DNA of 59,934 nt, from positions 1-59,934 of the forward strand of contig CAUPCB010000006.1 of the NCBI GenBank assembly GCA_963509715.1, in the 5' to 3' direction. Position numbers and translations under genes: made by a program. Below the pieces are notes generated by a model. It was not told where the DNA came from and did no database searches. It was given only the letters and a program-made list of their open reading frames with translations. Of the stretch, positions 59,558 through 59,934 are shown in pieces (the first letter of the stretch is position 1; each line of letters opens with the position of its first letter). This DNA is from JABCPE02 sp963509715. Its GTDB lineage: Bacteria > Bacteroidota > Bacteroidia > Flavobacteriales > Weeksellaceae.

Positions 59558-59934
59558 ATGAGATACACAGAAGAAGAATATAAAGCGAAATTTGAAGAAA
59601 CTGATTCAGTAGGCTGGGATGCTATAGATGAAGCATTGTTGAAGGTTTATCCAGAGCAGGAGCCTCGCCATTATGGGCCTATTATAAAATATATGCTCGG
59701 AGGGGAAGACCCGCTTGATGGCATTAGTATTTATGATAATGAGGAGCAGGTTTTTCATCGGCATGTAGTGTCATATGGGATGAGTGACTTGTATTACTCG
59801 CCTGAAAGTGTTGAAAATGAATTTAGTGGATGGGGCTTTGAGTTTACTTTTCGTGTAGTTCCTTTTGAAGCGGATAAGGATTCGGATGGAGCTAAAAACG
59901 AACCCTATTGGGCGATGAATGTGATGCAGAATTT
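59558..59934 (+). CDS. SUFU-domain protein, partial at the window end
   Basis: An open frame from the ATG at 59558 runs off the window after 125 codons. It reads VGWDAIDEALLKVYPEQEP, HYGPIIKYMLGGEDPLDGIS, VVSYGMSDLYYSP and SGWGFEFTFRV, the pattern of bacterial Suppressor-of-fused (SUFU) domain proteins. In bacteria these often serve as immunity proteins of polymorphic toxin systems, sometimes as stand-alone genes. Its start is 22 bases after rsgA. The C-terminal part and any toxin lie beyond the window. Confidence 0.8.
   Translation, partial: MRYTEEEYKAKFEETDSVGWDAIDEALLKVYPEQEPRHYGPIIKYMLGGEDPLDGISIYDNEEQVFHRHVVSYGMSDLYYSPESVENEFSGWGFEFTFRVVPFEADKDSDGAKNEPYWAMNVMQN

Noticed and set aside
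1..59934. tRNA, rRNA, CRISPR, prophage or transposon elements
   Set aside because: All gaps are short and were scanned by eye; no cloverleaf, repeat-spacer pattern, integrase or transposase was found.

Overview
The window is a piece of chromosome from a low-G+C member of the Bacteroidota, most likely class Flavobacteriia, order Flavobacteriales, close to the Chryseobacterium/Riemerella/Bergeyella group (Weeksellaceae). I infer this from protein resemblance and gene order; the genus is not resolved. The evidence is the Bacteroidota-type -7 promoter element TAnnTTTG in front of many genes, the block rpmB-rpmG-DUF4295-ftsY, mevalonate-pathway genes, TonB-dependent receptors, a stand-alone SUI1 protein and many secreted proteins of unknown function. 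I found no rRNA, tRNA, CRISPR array, IS element or prophage, and no gene-free stretch longer than about 300 bases.

Layout. 0-9.6 kb: kdsA and a giant DUF2723 membrane protein on the minus strand; a TonB receptor plus thioredoxin-like protein; a MOP-type flippase with an FkbM methyltransferase. 9.7-17.6 kb: large-subunit pseudouridine synthase, NAD-dependent epimerase, an Imm53-type immunity protein, yidD-lgt, esterase, aldehyde dehydrogenase, SDR reductase and a pabA/trpG glutaminase. 17.6-25.4 kb: small HExxH membrane protein, DUF4136 lipoprotein, a secreted unknown, M48 metalloprotease, VanZ-like protein, lnt, the L28/L33/DUF4295 operon and ftsY. 25.5-27.5 kb: an A+T-rich two-gene restriction-modification cassette. 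27.6-37.5 kb: thiamine pyrophosphokinase, secreted unknown, der, upp, a second TonB-type receptor, a nucleoside-recognition membrane protein and a TPR-TM-HTH regulator. 37.6-43.6 kb: an SPFH/SHOCT protein, a zinc-ribbon protein, three tandem secreted paralogues and another secreted protein. 43.7-51 kb: purC, glutamine cyclotransferase lipoprotein, deoxynucleoside kinase, Nudix hydrolase, SRPBCC protein, a siroheme-synthase-like/TSUP fusion, mevalonate kinase and a UbiA prenyltransferase. 51-60 kb: rpsO, pnp, SUI1, uridine phosphorylase, HMG-CoA synthase, dnaX split across two frames, rsgA and a SUFU-domain gene cut by the window edge.

Common themes. Envelope biogenesis is prominent: Kdo synthesis, lipoprotein maturation by lgt and lnt, yidD, flippase, receptors and several lipoproteins. 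Mevalonate metabolism appears as HMG-CoA synthase and mevalonate kinase next to a prenyltransferase. Translation and RNA metabolism are covered by S15, L28, L33, PNPase, Der, RsgA, the pseudouridine synthase and SUI1.

The most interesting point is dnaX. The 360-codon clamp-loader frame ends straight after a run of ten A. A -1 slip there opens a further 200-odd codons, giving a tau-like protein of about 562 residues. This has the architecture of the frameshifting dnaX genes of E. coli and Thermus, although a homopolymer error cannot be excluded from sequence alone. Other items worth checking are the paired hairpins and 12-codon ORF in the pnp leader, -7 elements lying almost on start codons, the fusion transporter at 47.3 kb, the Lgt with an N-terminal extension, the tandem secreted paralogues and two immunity-type genes without visible toxins.
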